Shown one piece after another: positions 9,176 to 19,200 of a DNA stretch of 64,000 nucleotides; positions within the stretch are counted from its first letter, which is position 1, and every line of letters starts with the position of its first letter. Both the position numbers and the translations under genes were made by a program. The notes under the pieces were generated by a model. That model searched no databases, had not been told where the DNA came from, and was given only the letters and a program-made list of their open reading frames with translations. Origin of the DNA: Rhodococcus sp. Leaf247 (GTDB lineage: Bacteria; Actinomycetota; Actinomycetes; Mycobacteriales; Mycobacteriaceae); NCBI RefSeq assembly GCF_001426185.1, contig NZ_LMRP01000003.1, forward strand, positions 1-64,000, read 5' to 3'.

Positions 9176-9831
9176 TGATGAGAACTGTCACCTCCGCGCT
9201 GCGCCAGGTCCTCGCTGGGTTCGCCGTCCTGCTCGCATTCACCGTCGTGCTCGGTGTCGCCTATCCCGCTGCGGTATGGGGAATCTCGCGTCTCGGCTCG
9301 CACTCCGCGGAGGGGTCGCCGCTGGTCGACGCACAGGGATGCGTCGTCGGGAGTGCTCTCACGGCAGTGGATCCACGGCCGGCGGACGGTGCACCCGATC
9401 CGTTCTTCCACCCGCGCGTGACCGGCTCGCTCACAGGTCCCGACGCCTTCGCGCCCGGTGATCCGGCCGCGGCTCTGCCTCTCAACCAGGGGCCGAGCAG
9501 CGAAGTCCTCGCCGCCATGGTCGACGCGCGCCGCAGCGCCGTGGCCGAGCGCGAGAACGTCGACCCGGCCGAGGTACCCGTCGATGCGGTCACGGGATCC
9601 GGGTCCGGAATCGACCCCGACATCTCACCGGACTACGCCGAGTTGCAGGTGCCGCGCGTGGCGGCGGCGACGGGACTGACGGAGGACGTGGTGCGCTCCC
9701 GGGTCGCCGAGAACACGGACGGGCGGCAGTTCGGAGTTCTCGGGGAGCCTGTCGTCCACGTGCCTGCGCTCAACGTGGCTCTGGGTCTGACGGCGCCGAC
9801 CTGTGCGACTCCCGCGGCCGACGGTGAATGA
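9175..9831 (+). CDS. kdpC: K+-transporting ATPase subunit KdpC
   Basis: KdpC is the single-span subunit that helps ATP binding in KdpFABC. The 218-residue protein has an N-terminal membrane helix (about residues 10-32), followed by an extracytoplasmic domain with family motifs: GSxxF-like FFHPRVTGS, SGSGIDPDISP near residues 141-151, and ENTDGRQFGVLGEPVVHVPALN near the end. It is slightly longer than the E. coli protein. The start is one of two consecutive ATG codons (9175 or 9178). Confidence 0.95.
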   Translation: MMRTVTSALRQVLAGFAVLLAFTVVLGVAYPAAVWGISRLGSHSAEGSPLVDAQGCVVGSALTAVDPRPADGAPDPFFHPRVTGSLTGPDAFAPGDPAAALPLNQGPSSEVLAAMVDARRSAVAERENVDPAEVPVDAVTGSGSGIDPDISPDYAELQVPRVAAATGLTEDVVRSRVAENTDGRQFGVLGEPVVHVPALNVALGLTAPTCATPAADGE

Positions 9832-9838
9832 TGGGGAC

Positions 9839-12346
9839 GTGACGACGCCGACGCGAGACACCGACAGGGGAGAGTTGCGCATCTACCTGGGCGCGGCGCC
9901 CGGCGTGGGGAAGACGTTCGCGATGCTGGGAGAGGCGCACCGCAGGCGTGAACGCGGATGCGATGTCGTCGCCGGGGTGATCGAGACGCACGGTCGTCCC
10001 CTGACGGCCGAACGGGCCGACGGACTCGAGGTCGTCCCTCCCTCCCTGGTGCCGTACCGCGGTTCGTCGATTCCCGAACTGGACGTCGACGCGGTGATCC
10101 GGAGACGTCCCGCCCTGGTGCTGGTGGACGAACTGGCGCACACCAACACTCCGGGCAGCAAGCACGCCAAGCGGTGGCAGGACGTCCAGGAACTCCTCGA
10201 TGCGGGCATCGATGTCGTGTCGACGGTGAACGTCCAGCACCTGGAGAGCCTGAACGACGTGGTCGAGCAGATCACCGGCATCGTTCAGCGCGAGACCGTT
10301 CCCGACGCGTTCGTGCGGTCGGCTGCTCAGGTCGAATTGGTCGACATCACCCCGGAGGCGTTGCGGCGCAGAATGACTCACGGCAACATCTACGGCGCCG
10401 AGAAGGTCGACGCCGCGCTGAGCAATTTCTTCCGCGCCGGCAATCTCACGGCACTGCGGGAGCTGGCCCTGTTGTGGCTCGCGGATCAGGTCGACGCGGC
10501 ACTTGCGCGGTACCGCGCGGACAACGCGATCGCCGACACGTGGGAAGCGCGTGAGCGTGTCGTCGTGGCGGTCACAGGTGGGCCCGAGTCCGAGACGTTG
10601 GTGCGCCGCGCCAGTCGGATCGCCGCGAAGTCCAGCGCCGAGCTGATGGTGCTGCACGTGGTGCGGGGTGACGGTCTGGCGGGAGTGTCGGCGGCCCACA
10701 TGGGAAGCGTGCGTGCCCTCGCCACCGGACTGGGCGCGTCACTGCACAGTGTCGTCGGGGACGACGTCCCGGTGACTCTCCTCGAATTCGCGAGGGGAGT
10801 GAACGCCACCCAGCTGGTCCTCGGCACGTCACGACGGAACCGGTGGGCGCGGGCGGTGGACGAGGGGATCGGCGCGACCGTCGTCCAGAACTCCGGCGCG
10901 ATCGACGTTCACATGGTGACTCACGATCACGCGTCGGTCGGCGTGCGACGGTTGTCTGCGCCGACAGTCCGGCGCCCCCTCGCGTGGGCAGCGGCCCTGG
11001 TCGTTCCGTCGGTCGCGGCCGCCGCGATCCACCTCGTCGACGACTACCTCGAACTCGGCGGCGAGAGTGCACTGTTCTTCGTCGTCGTGCTCGCGGTGTC
11101 ACTGCTCGGCGGAGTCGCACCCGCAGTGTTGTCGGCGTTGTTCTCGGCTCTGCTGCTGAACTTCTTCTTCACCGAACCGCGATACAGCTTCACCATCGCC
11201 GAGCCCGACAACTTCGTCACGACGGTGGTGCTGCTCGTCGTCGCGGTCGCCGTCGCCGTCCTGGTCGACATCGCCGCACGGCGGGCACGCGACGCCCGCC
11301 GCGCCTCGCAACACGCAGAACTGCTGGCCATGTTCGCCGGGTCCATCCTGCGCGGGGCAGACCTCACCGCCCTTCTCGAGCGCGTGCGCGAGACGTACGG
11401 CCAGCGCGCGGTCGCCGTCCTGCGCGTCGGACATGGGGTGGTCAGCGCGGTGGGAGAGCAGCCACCCAGCACCGTCGACGACGCCGACACGGCCGTACAG
11501 GTTGCCGACGACGAGTACGCACTCGTGCTGGCGGGAGGTAGGACGCGCGCCGCCGATCGCCGTGTTCTCACCGCCGTCGCCAATCAGGCCGTCGGGCTGA
11601 TCCGCCAGAGCGAGCTGGCCGAGGAGGCGCGGACCGCCGCCGCGGCCGTCGAATCCGACAAGCTGCGCCGGGCGTTGCTGTCCGCGGTGGGGCACGATCT
11701 GCGCACTCCGCTCGCGGCGGTCAAGGCCGCGGTGTCGAGTCTGCGGAGCGACGACGTCACCTTCTCCCCGGAGGACACCGCGGAACTGCTCGCGACGGTC
11801 GAGGAATCCGCCGACCAGCTGACCGCGCTGGTCGGCAATCTGCTCGACTCGTCGCGACTGGCCGCAGGAGTGGTGCGGCCCATGGCCGTTCCCGTCTTCC
11901 TCGACGAGGTGGTCCGCCGCGCCTCGGCGACTCTCGGGACCGGTCGGGGGCAGCGCGAGCGACTCGTCGTCGATGTCGGAGACGTGTCCGTCCTCGCCGA
12001 TGACGGGCTTCTCGAGCGAGTCGTCGCGAACCTCGTCGACAACGCGTTCCGCTACGCGCCGACCGGACACGTCACCGTCACGGCCGACGGCGACGACAAC
12101 CGCGTCAGGCTCGCGGTCGTCGATCACGGTCCCGGCATCGACCCGCAGTCGCAGGAAACGATGTTCGACGCATTCCAGCGTCTGGGCGACCGCGACACCA
12201 CCACCGGTGTCGGCCTCGGTCTCTCGGTCGTCAGGGGTTTCGTCGACGCCATGAACGGCTCGGTCACCGCCTCGCAGACCCCCGGCGGCGGCCTCACCGT
12301 CACGGTGGACCTTCCCGGTGTCCTCCGGCACGCGGTCTCCCGATGA
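9839..12346 (+). CDS. kdpD: Sensor histidine kinase KdpD
   Basis: KdpD senses low K+ or turgor and phosphorylates KdpE. In order: a KdpD N-terminal domain with Walker A GAAPGVGKT (residues ~18-26) and VDELAHTNTPG; a universal-stress-like domain (~240-360); four membrane helices (~383-481, DUF4118); a GAF-like region; then the kinase core with H-box GHDLRTPL (His619), N-box NLVDNAFRY, and G boxes DHGPGID and GVGLGLSVV. GTG 9839 was chosen because it leaves a short N terminus before RGELRIYLG, as in homologues; GTG 9824 or 9803 are possible and would overlap kdpC. Confidence 0.95.
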   Translation: MTTPTRDTDRGELRIYLGAAPGVGKTFAMLGEAHRRRERGCDVVAGVIETHGRPLTAERADGLEVVPPSLVPYRGSSIPELDVDAVIRRRPALVLVDELAHTNTPGSKHAKRWQDVQELLDAGIDVVSTVNVQHLESLNDVVEQITGIVQRETVPDAFVRSAAQVELVDITPEALRRRMTHGNIYGAEKVDAALSNFFRAGNLTALRELALLWLADQVDAALARYRADNAIADTWEARERVVVAVTGGPESETLVRRASRIAAKSSAELMVLHVVRGDGLAGVSAAHMGSVRALATGLGASLHSVVGDDVPVTLLEFARGVNATQLVLGTSRRNRWARAVDEGIGATVVQNSGAIDVHMVTHDHASVGVRRLSAPTVRRPLAWAAALVVPSVAAAAIHLVDDYLELGGESALFFVVVLAVSLLGGVAPAVLSALFSALLLNFFFTEPRYSFTIAEPDNFVTTVVLLVVAVAVAVLVDIAARRARDARRASQHAELLAMFAGSILRGADLTALLERVRETYGQRAVAVLRVGHGVVSAVGEQPPSTVDDADTAVQVADDEYALVLAGGRTRAADRRVLTAVANQAVGLIRQSELAEEARTAAAAVESDKLRRALLSAVGHDLRTPLAAVKAAVSSLRSDDVTFSPEDTAELLATVEESADQLTALVGNLLDSSRLAAGVVRPMAVPVFLDEVVRRASATLGTGRGQRERLVVDVGDVSVLADDGLLERVVANLVDNAFRYAPTGHVTVTADGDDNRVRLAVVDHGPGIDPQSQETMFDAFQRLGDRDTTTGVGLGLSVVRGFVDAMNGSVTASQTPGGGLTVTVDLPGVLRHAVSR

Positions 12347-13056
12347 ACGACGACACACGCCCCGGACCACCGCCCACCCGCGTGTTGGTGGTCGACGACG
12401 AGCCGCAGTTGCTGCGCGCCCTGCGCATCAACCTCGGCGTCCGCGGTTACGACGTGACGACGGCATCGACCGGAGCGGGGGCGCTCCGGGCGGCGGCCGA
12501 TCGCAAACCCGATGTCATCGTGCTCGACCTCGGACTTCCGGACCTCGACGGACTCGAGGTGCTGGCGGGCCTCCGCGGATGGACGTCGGTCCCGGTGATC
12601 GTGCTGTCCGCCAGGTCGGATTCCGGCGACAAGGTCGACGCACTCGACGCCGGTGCCGACGACTACGTGACCAAGCCGTTCGGCATGGACGAGTTCCTCG
12701 CGCGGCTACGGGTCGCGGTCCGTCGTGCGTCACAGGCCTCGTCCGACGGGGGAGATCCGGTGGTGACCACCTCGTCGTTCACCGTCGACCTGGTTGCGAG
12801 GTCGGTCACCCGTGACGGCGCCGCCGTGCACCTGACGCCGACGGAGTGGGGCATGCTCGAGATGTTGGTGCGGCACCGCGGCAAGCTGGTGGGACAGCGT
12901 GAACTCCTGCGCGAGGTGTGGGGGCCCGCGTACGAGTCCGAGACCCACTATCTCCGGGTGTATCTGGGCCAACTGCGGCGCAAACTCGAGCCCGATCCGG
13001 CGCACCCGAAGCACCTGCTCACCGAAGCGGGCATGGGCTACCGCTTCCAGGTGTGA
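12343..13056 (+). CDS. kdpE: Response regulator KdpE
   Basis: A 237-residue OmpR/PhoB-family regulator, the partner of KdpD and expected activator of kdpFABC. The receiver domain has the acidic pair D18-D19, phospho-acceptor Asp62 in VIVLDLGLPD, and Lys111 in the VTKPFG motif. The C-terminal winged-helix domain contains LTPTEWGMLEMLVRHRGKLV and the recognition-helix region ESETHYLRVYLGQLRRKLE. The ATG overlaps the kdpD stop by 4 nt. Its operator may be the direct repeat at 5141-5187. Confidence 0.96.
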   Translation: MNDDTRPGPPPTRVLVVDDEPQLLRALRINLGVRGYDVTTASTGAGALRAAADRKPDVIVLDLGLPDLDGLEVLAGLRGWTSVPVIVLSARSDSGDKVDALDAGADDYVTKPFGMDEFLARLRVAVRRASQASSDGGDPVVTTSSFTVDLVARSVTRDGAAVHLTPTEWGMLEMLVRHRGKLVGQRELLREVWGPAYESETHYLRVYLGQLRRKLEPDPAHPKHLLTEAGMGYRFQV

Positions 13057-13088
13057 TGCGCCTGCCCGCCGCACGGTCGCCGCTCCGC

Positions 13089-13094
13089 TAGGTT
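13089..13094 (+). promoter_or_regulatory. Putative -10 element for flippase-like gene (leaderless type)
   Basis: TAGGTT lies 7 nt before the GTG start at 13102 with no Shine-Dalgarno between. This suggests that the gene has its own promoter and a leaderless mRNA, separate from kdp. Pattern-based. Confidence 0.4.
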
Positions 13095-13101
13095 GGCCGG
13101 T

Positions 13102-15477
13102 GTGCTTGTCGACGGTAGAGACATCCCGGTCACCGGGAGCGTCCTGCAACCGTTGACTCGACGAACCAGCGATATCCTGCGCGTCGTCACGGCGGCTGTG
13201 GTCCTCGGCGTGATCGTCGTGGGCTCGCTGATCACTCGTAACGAGTGGACAGCACTCGAGCGGTCGATCTCCGACATCGTGGGCGTGCTGACTCCCAGCC
13301 AGTCGAACGCGGTCTACCTGGTCTACGGCGTCTCCATCCTGGCGCTTCCGTTCACCGTGCTCGCGGGACTGATCGCCGCCCGGCGGTGGAGGCTGCTCGG
13401 CGGATACGCCGCGGCCGCCGTGCTGGCCGCATTGGCCCTGTCGGTCGGCGGAGGCGGCCTCTCGGCGCCGAAGTGGCACGTCGACGAGTCGACCAGGCTG
13501 GACACGTTGCTGTCCCAGATTCTCGACGACCCGCGATGGATCGCGATCGTCGCCGCGGTGCTGACCGTGTCCGGTCCGGGGCTGCCACTGCGATGGAAGC
13601 GCACGTGGTGGATCCTCCTTCTCGCCTTCGTTCCCATCCACCTGGTCATCAGTACGGTTGTCCCGGCGCGGTCACTCCTGGGTCTGGCGGTGGGGTGGCT
13701 GGCCGGCTCCCTCGTCGTGTGGGTCGTGGGAACACCGGCGCTCGACGTGCCGTTGGCCGAGGCCGTCCGCGTCCTCGCTCGACGTGGAATCTCCATCGCG
13801 GCGTTCGTGGTGCTGCGTCCGTCCGGGTCCGGCCCGCTGGTGCTCTCGGGACGCACCGGACCCGCGGGGCACGACGTGGTGGTCGAACTGTTCGGGCCCA
13901 ACCAGCGCAGCCGAGGGGCGCTGCGGCTGGTGCGGCGTTTGGTGACGCTGCGGTCGTCGGAGAGTCCACCCCTGCACGCGTCCCAACGCCGGGCGGTCGA
14001 GCATCGCGCGCTCATGGGTATCGCGCTGAACGATCTGGGTGTCGCCGCGTGCGTTCCGACGGCCGTGTCCGCACTCGACCGCGGATGGGTCCTGTACGCG
14101 CACAGTGCGCCTCGCGGCCGTCCCATCGACGCGGACAGGCCCGACGACGCCATCGCGATGTGGCGCACTCTGGGGGTGCTCAGGTCCCGCCAGATCTCCC
14201 ACGGTGACCTCCGCGCGGCGGACATGAGAATTGCCGACGACGGCACTGCCCTGCTCGGCGGCTTCGATACCGCGGAACTGGGTGCGTCGCAGCCGCAACT
14301 GCATTCCGACGCAGCGCAACTTCTGGTCACCACGTCGTCGATGTTCGGGCCCGATGTCGCGGTCGACGCCGCGATCGAGCGGCTCGGTCACGAGGACGTG
14401 CTGGTGGCGTCTCGGCGACTGACTCCGTCGGCGATTCCCCCGCGGGTGCGGTCGGCGATTCCGGAGGCCAAGTCCGTGATGAAGGCTGCGCGCGACACCG
14501 TTCTGGCCCGTACCGGCACGTCGGCCATCGCGACGGAACAGGTCACCCGGTTCTCCCGCAACCAGATCGTGCAACTGGTGCTGTTGATCGCATTGGTCTA
14601 CGTCGCGTACCCGTTCATCAGCCAGGTCCCGACGTTCGCCACGGAACTCTCGTCCATCGACTGGCGGTGGGCGCTGGTGGGGCTGGCGATCTCGGCTGCG
14701 ACGTACGTCGGTGCGGCAGCGGCACTCTGGGCGTGCGCGTCGGGAGCGGTCAGCTTCTGGAACACGACCGTCATGCAAGTCGCCAACACCTTCGCCGCCA
14801 CGACGACACCGGCCGGTGTCGGTGGTCTGGCACTCAGCGTGCGGTTCCTCCAGAAGGGCGGACTGACGCTCACCCGGTCGACGGCCGCCGTGGCGTTGCA
14901 ACAACTGGTGCAGGTGATCTCGCACGTGACACTGCTCGTGGTGTTCAGCGTTGCGGCCGGGCAGTCCGCCGATCTGTCCCGTTTCGTTCCCAGCGCGACG
15001 ATCCTGTATCTCATCGCCGGTGTGGCCTTCGGGGCGCTGGGCGCCTTCCTCTTCGTCCCCACGTTGCGACACTTCCTCCGCACGGCCGTGCGGCCGCAAC
15101 TCGCGGAGGTCTACGCCGACCTGTCCGAGTTGGTACGTCACCCCGCACGGTTCGCGATCATCGTTCTCGGTTGCGCCGCAACGACTCTGGGGGCGGCGTT
15201 CGCTCTGTGGGTCAGCGTCGAGGCGTTCGGCGGAGGCACGACCTTCATCACCGTGACCATCGTGACCATGATCGGCGGCACCCTGGCCTCCGCCGCGCCG
15301 ACCCCCGGCGGCGTCGGAGCGGTCGAGGCGGCGTTGATCGGCGGACTCGCGGCGTTCGGACTGCCCGCCACCATCGCCGTCCCGTCGGTGCTCCTGTATC
15401 GGGTGCTGACCTGCTGGATCCCGGTGTTCTGCGGGTGGCCCATCATGCGGTGGATGGCACGCACGGAGATGATCTGA
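13102..15477 (+). CDS. Multi-pass flippase-like (UPF0104/LPG-synthase TM) protein with internal pseudokinase-like domain
   Basis: A 791-residue membrane protein. Residues ~25-235 hold several membrane helices. Residues ~245-460 resemble an ABC1/APH-type kinase fold: VVELFG where VxxKxxx is expected (Glu262), ISHGDLRAADMRI in place of the HxDLxxxN loop (His367-Asp369), and LGGFDTAEL where DFG should be (G387-F388-D389). Residues ~480-785 form the eight-helix lysylphosphatidylglycerol-synthase/flippase-like region, with TPAGVGGLALSVRFL and AAPTPGGVGAVEA motifs. Such proteins are thought to move lipid-linked precursors, but the substrate is unknown. The kinase-like part lacks key catalytic residues, so it is probably a binding or regulatory module. 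Confidence 0.8.
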   Translation: MLVDGRDIPVTGSVLQPLTRRTSDILRVVTAAVVLGVIVVGSLITRNEWTALERSISDIVGVLTPSQSNAVYLVYGVSILALPFTVLAGLIAARRWRLLGGYAAAAVLAALALSVGGGGLSAPKWHVDESTRLDTLLSQILDDPRWIAIVAAVLTVSGPGLPLRWKRTWWILLLAFVPIHLVISTVVPARSLLGLAVGWLAGSLVVWVVGTPALDVPLAEAVRVLARRGISIAAFVVLRPSGSGPLVLSGRTGPAGHDVVVELFGPNQRSRGALRLVRRLVTLRSSESPPLHASQRRAVEHRALMGIALNDLGVAACVPTAVSALDRGWVLYAHSAPRGRPIDADRPDDAIAMWRTLGVLRSRQISHGDLRAADMRIADDGTALLGGFDTAELGASQPQLHSDAAQLLVTTSSMFGPDVAVDAAIERLGHEDVLVASRRLTPSAIPPRVRSAIPEAKSVMKAARDTVLARTGTSAIATEQVTRFSRNQIVQLVLLIALVYVAYPFISQVPTFATELSSIDWRWALVGLAISAATYVGAAAALWACASGAVSFWNTTVMQVANTFAATTTPAGVGGLALSVRFLQKGGLTLTRSTAAVALQQLVQVISHVTLLVVFSVAAGQSADLSRFVPSATILYLIAGVAFGALGAFLFVPTLRHFLRTAVRPQLAEVYADLSELVRHPARFAIIVLGCAATTLGAAFALWVSVEAFGGGTTFITVTIVTMIGGTLASAAPTPGGVGAVEAALIGGLAAFGLPATIAVPSVLLYRVLTCWIPVFCGWPIMRWMARTEMI

Positions 15478-15488
15478 GTTCGCGCTAG

Positions 15489-15494
15489 TAGGTT
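15489..15494 (+). promoter_or_regulatory. Putative -10 element for osmC (leaderless type)
   Basis: TAGGTT lies 6 nt before the osmC ATG (15501). It closely repeats the arrangement before the flippase-like gene. No ribosome site is visible. Confidence 0.4.
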
Positions 15495-15500
15495 GTGAGC

Positions 15501-15911
15501 ATGGCTGAACTGTGGGTCGAACGCACCGGAACTCGTCGCTACACCGGCAAGAGCTCGCGAGGCGCCGAGGTGCTGATCGGGTCCGAGGACGTCGAGGGTG
15601 TCTTCACTCCCGGCGAGCTGCTCAAGATCGCCCTCGCCGCATGCACGGGCATGAGTTCCGACCGGCCCCTCGCCCGCCGGCTCGGGGACGACTACGACGC
15701 GACCGTCCGGGTGTCCGGCACCGCAGATCGCGAGAACGAACGGTACCCGCGACTGGACGAAGTGCTGACCGTCGATCTGAGCGAACTCGACCCCGAGGCG
15801 CGGGAGCGGTTGCTGACCGTCGTGACCAAGGCCGTCGACAAGGTCTGCACCGTCGGACGGACGTTGAAGGCCGGCACCGAGGTCGTCCTGACCGTCGACG
15901 TCGAGGCATGA
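15501..15911 (+). CDS. OsmC-family protein
   Basis: A 136-residue OsmC/Ohr-superfamily protein (homologue of Rv2923c). The start [18 protein letters not shown], the [30 protein letters not shown] segment with one conserved Cys near residue 52, and the later CTVGRTLK with a second Cys match the two-cysteine layout used for organic hydroperoxide reduction. The substrate is unproven. ATG 15501 is preferred over GTG 15495 because the homologue starts there. Overlaps the acylphosphatase gene by 4 nt. Confidence 0.85.
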   Translation: MAELWVERTGTRRYTGKSSRGAEVLIGSEDVEGVFTPGELLKIALAACTGMSSDRPLARRLGDDYDATVRVSGTADRENERYPRLDEVLTVDLSELDPEARERLLTVVTKAVDKVCTVGRTLKAGTEVVLTVDVEA

Positions 15912-16183
15912 GCGACGAGCGTCTGAGCGCGTGGGTCCACGGGACCGTCCAGGGAGTGGGCTTCCGCTGGTGGACCCGTGCCCGGGCGCTGGAGCTCGGT
16001 CTGGTCGGATCGGCCACCAACACCTCCGACGGCCGTGTCCACGTCGTCGCGGAAGGCCCCCGCGAGAAGTTGGACGGCCTGCTGTCGGCGCTGCGATCGG
16101 GCGACACGCCGGGCTCGGTGAGCACCGTGGTCGACAATTGGGAGCAGGCGCGCGGCGGACTCGACGGGTTCGTCGAACGCTGA
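15908..16183 (+). CDS. acyP: Acylphosphatase
   Basis: A 91-residue enzyme that hydrolyses acyl phosphates. The family signature [11 protein letters not shown] holds catalytic Arg20, and Asn38 lies in the [11 protein letters not shown] segment; both catalytic residues are present. The length is typical. The ATG overlaps the stop of the OsmC gene (ATGA), and smc starts 29 nt after it. This osmC-acyP-smc order is shared with mycobacteria. Confidence 0.93.
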   Translation: MSDERLSAWVHGTVQGVGFRWWTRARALELGLVGSATNTSDGRVHVVAEGPREKLDGLLSALRSGDTPGSVSTVVDNWEQARGGLDGFVER

Positions 16184-16198
16184 GAGCCCAGCGCCCAG

Positions 16199-16204
16199 TA
16201 GTCT
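16199..16204 (+). promoter_or_regulatory. Putative -10 element for smc (leaderless type)
   Basis: TAGTCT ends 8 nt before the smc ATG, with no Shine-Dalgarno motif in between. Suggests an smc promoter inside the osmC-acyP-smc run. Confidence 0.35.
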
Positions 16205-16212
16205 GAACCGCC

Positions 16213-19200
16213 ATGCACCTCAAGAGTCTGACGCTGAAGGGCTTCAAGTCCTTCGCCTCGGCGACGACTCTTCGTTTCGAGCCCGGCATCACCTGCGTCG
16301 TCGGCCCCAACGGGTCCGGCAAGTCGAACGTCGTGGACGCCCTGACGTGGGTCATGGGGGAGCAGGGCGCGAAGGCGCTGCGCGGCGGCAAGATGGAGGA
16401 CGTCATCTTCGCCGGCACCTCCGGCCGCGCCCCGCTGGGCCGCGCCGAGGTGACGCTGACCATCGACAACTCCGACGGTGCGCTCCCCATCGACTACTCC
16501 GAGGTGTCCATCACCCGACGGATGTTCCGGGACGGCGCCGGTGAGTACGAGATCAACGGCAGCTCGTGTCGGCTCATGGATGTCCAGGAGTTGCTGAGCG
16601 ACTCGGGTATCGGCCGGGAGATGCATGTCATCGTCGGCCAGGGCAGGCTCGCCGCGATTCTCGAGTCCCGCCCCGAGGATCGACGGGCGTTCATCGAGGA
16701 AGCCGCGGGCGTGCTCAAGCACCGCAAGCGCAAAGAGAAGGCAGTCCGCAAGCTCGATTCCATGCAGGCCAATCTGGCTCGGCTGACGGACCTCACGACC
16801 GAACTGCGTCGACAGCTGAAACCGCTGAGTCGGCAAGCCGAGGTCGCCCGACGCGCCCAGACGGTGCAGGCGGATCTTCGGGACGCTCGTCTGCGGATCG
16901 CCGCGGACGACCTGGTGACGCGGCGGACGCAGCTCGCCGAGCAGTCCCACGACGAGACGAAGGCCCGTGAGGAATACGCCGCCGTCCAGGACGCGCTGGG
17001 AGAGGGCGAGGCAGTTCTGGCCGAGGGCGAGCAGGAACTCGCTCTCCTGACACCGAGTGCGGACGCGGCGGCCCAGACCTGGTTCCAGTTGTCGGCGCTG
17101 GCCGAGCGCGTCGGCGCCACCGTGCGCATCGCGACCGAACGGGCCCGCCACCTCGGCGACGAACCGGAGGACAGACGCGGGCCCGATCCCGACGAGCTCG
17201 AGGAGCGCGCCGAGCGGGTGGCGGAGGAGGAAATGCAGCTGGCGGAAGCCGTGGAGTACGCACGCGCGACACTCGATGCCGCCCGCGAGCAGCTCGCCGA
17301 ACGCGAGGCTGCCGCCGCGGACGCGGAACGCGCGCACGCCGCCGCCGTGCGTGCAGTCGCGGACCGGCGTGAAGGTCTCGCTCGACTGTCCGGTCAGGTG
17401 GACGGCCTGCGCGCCCGGTCGGAGTCCTACGACACCGAGGTCGCCCGCCTCACCGTCGCCATCGACGATGCTCGCCGCCGCGGCGACGAGGCGCAGGCCG
17501 AGTTCGACATCGTGCAGGACAAGGTGGGTGAACTCGACGCCGGTGAGGCAGGACTCGACTCCCATCACGAGCACGCTGTCGATGCGCTGGCGATCGCCGA
17601 GTCCCGCGTCGCGGAACTGCAGAGCGCCGAGCGGGAGTCCAGCCAGCGGGTCGCATCCCTGACCGCGCGTATCGACGCTCTCACCATGAACCTCGAACGC
17701 GGCGACGGGGGAGCATGGTTGGGGGAGAAGGCAACTCACGGGGTCGTCGGTCGACTCGCGGATCACCTCACCGTGACCGCCGGCTACGAGGCGGCGGTCG
17801 CAGTCGCTCTGGGCGCCGCGGCGGACGCCGTCGTGGTGTCGTCGGTGGACGAGGCGCGGGGCGCCGTGGCGTCGCTCAAGAAGGAGGACGCCGGCCGCGC
17901 CGCGATCGTGCACCCGACCGGTGATGCGGGCTCGGCGACGGACGGTGTCGGAACGTCGATCATGTCCGTGATCGACGCCGACGATTCCGTGCGCGGAGCC
18001 GTGACGTCTCTGCTGGCCGGAATGTCCGTGGCCGACTCGCTCGAGGACGCGACGGCGATGGTTCGCGACCATCCGACAGCCCGAGTGGTGACGCGCGAGG
18101 GCGATCTGGTCGGTCGCGGCTGGATCACCGGAGGATCGGACCGACGTCCCAGCACCCTCGAAGTCCAGGCGTCCATCGACGAGTCCGTCGCGGAACTCGC
18201 GTCGACGAGACGTCGGACGGAGGAGCTGGCGGCAGCACTGTCGGGTGCGCTCGAGGAGCAGACCGACCGACGAGAGGCCGCCGACCAGGCACTGGCCGCA
18301 CTCACCGAGTCCGATGCCGCGATCGCCGCCGTCTACGAACAGTTGGGTCGGTTGGGTCAGGTGGCTCGTGTCGCCCACGCGGAGTCGACGCGTCTGCAGA
18401 GTCAACGCGACCGCGTCGAGCGGCAGCGGGACGAGGCCGTGACCGCTCTCGCCGACCTCGAGGACCGGGTCCGGCGCGCCGAGGACGATCAGGACGGCGG
18501 GGACGGCGACGGTGCGGCGGAGGAATGGGCGCACGCCCGTGAGGACGCTGCGGCAGCCGTGTCGGAGGTGAGATCGGTCGAGGTCGAGGCTCGCCTGTCG
18601 CTGCGCACCGCGGAGGAGCGCGCCGAATCGGTGCGGGGAAAGGCCGACCAGCTCCGACGGACGGCCCGGATGGAGCGGGACGCACGGGCGCGCGCCGAAC
18701 GTGTCCGCGCCCATCGCGTTCAGTCCGCCGCGGTGGCCGAGGCGGTCGCGGACGCGGGCACACGCGTCGCGGAGCGACTCGGTCGACTCGTCGGCGATGC
18801 CGCGGTGCGGCGCGACGACCTCGCGCGACGGCGCAGCGATCGCGCCGCCGCCCTCGATCGCACGCGGGAACAGGTCCGCGCACTGTCGGCGCGGGCCGCG
18901 CAGTTGACCGACGCTGTGCACCGCGACGAAGTGGCCAAGGCGCAGGCGGTGCTGCGCATCGAGCAACTCGAGCAGACCATCCTGGAGCAGTTCTCCATCG
19001 CCCCCGACGACCTGGTCGCCGAGTACGGGCCCGACGTGACGCTCCCGCCGACCGACCTCGAGATGGCGGAGTACGAGCAGGCGAAGGAGCGCGGCGAGCA
19101 GGTGGTCGCGCCGGCGCCGATGCGATTCGACCGCGCGGAGCAGGAACGACGGGTCAAGCGCGCCGAGAAGGATCTGGCGACGCTGGGCAAGGTCAACCCG

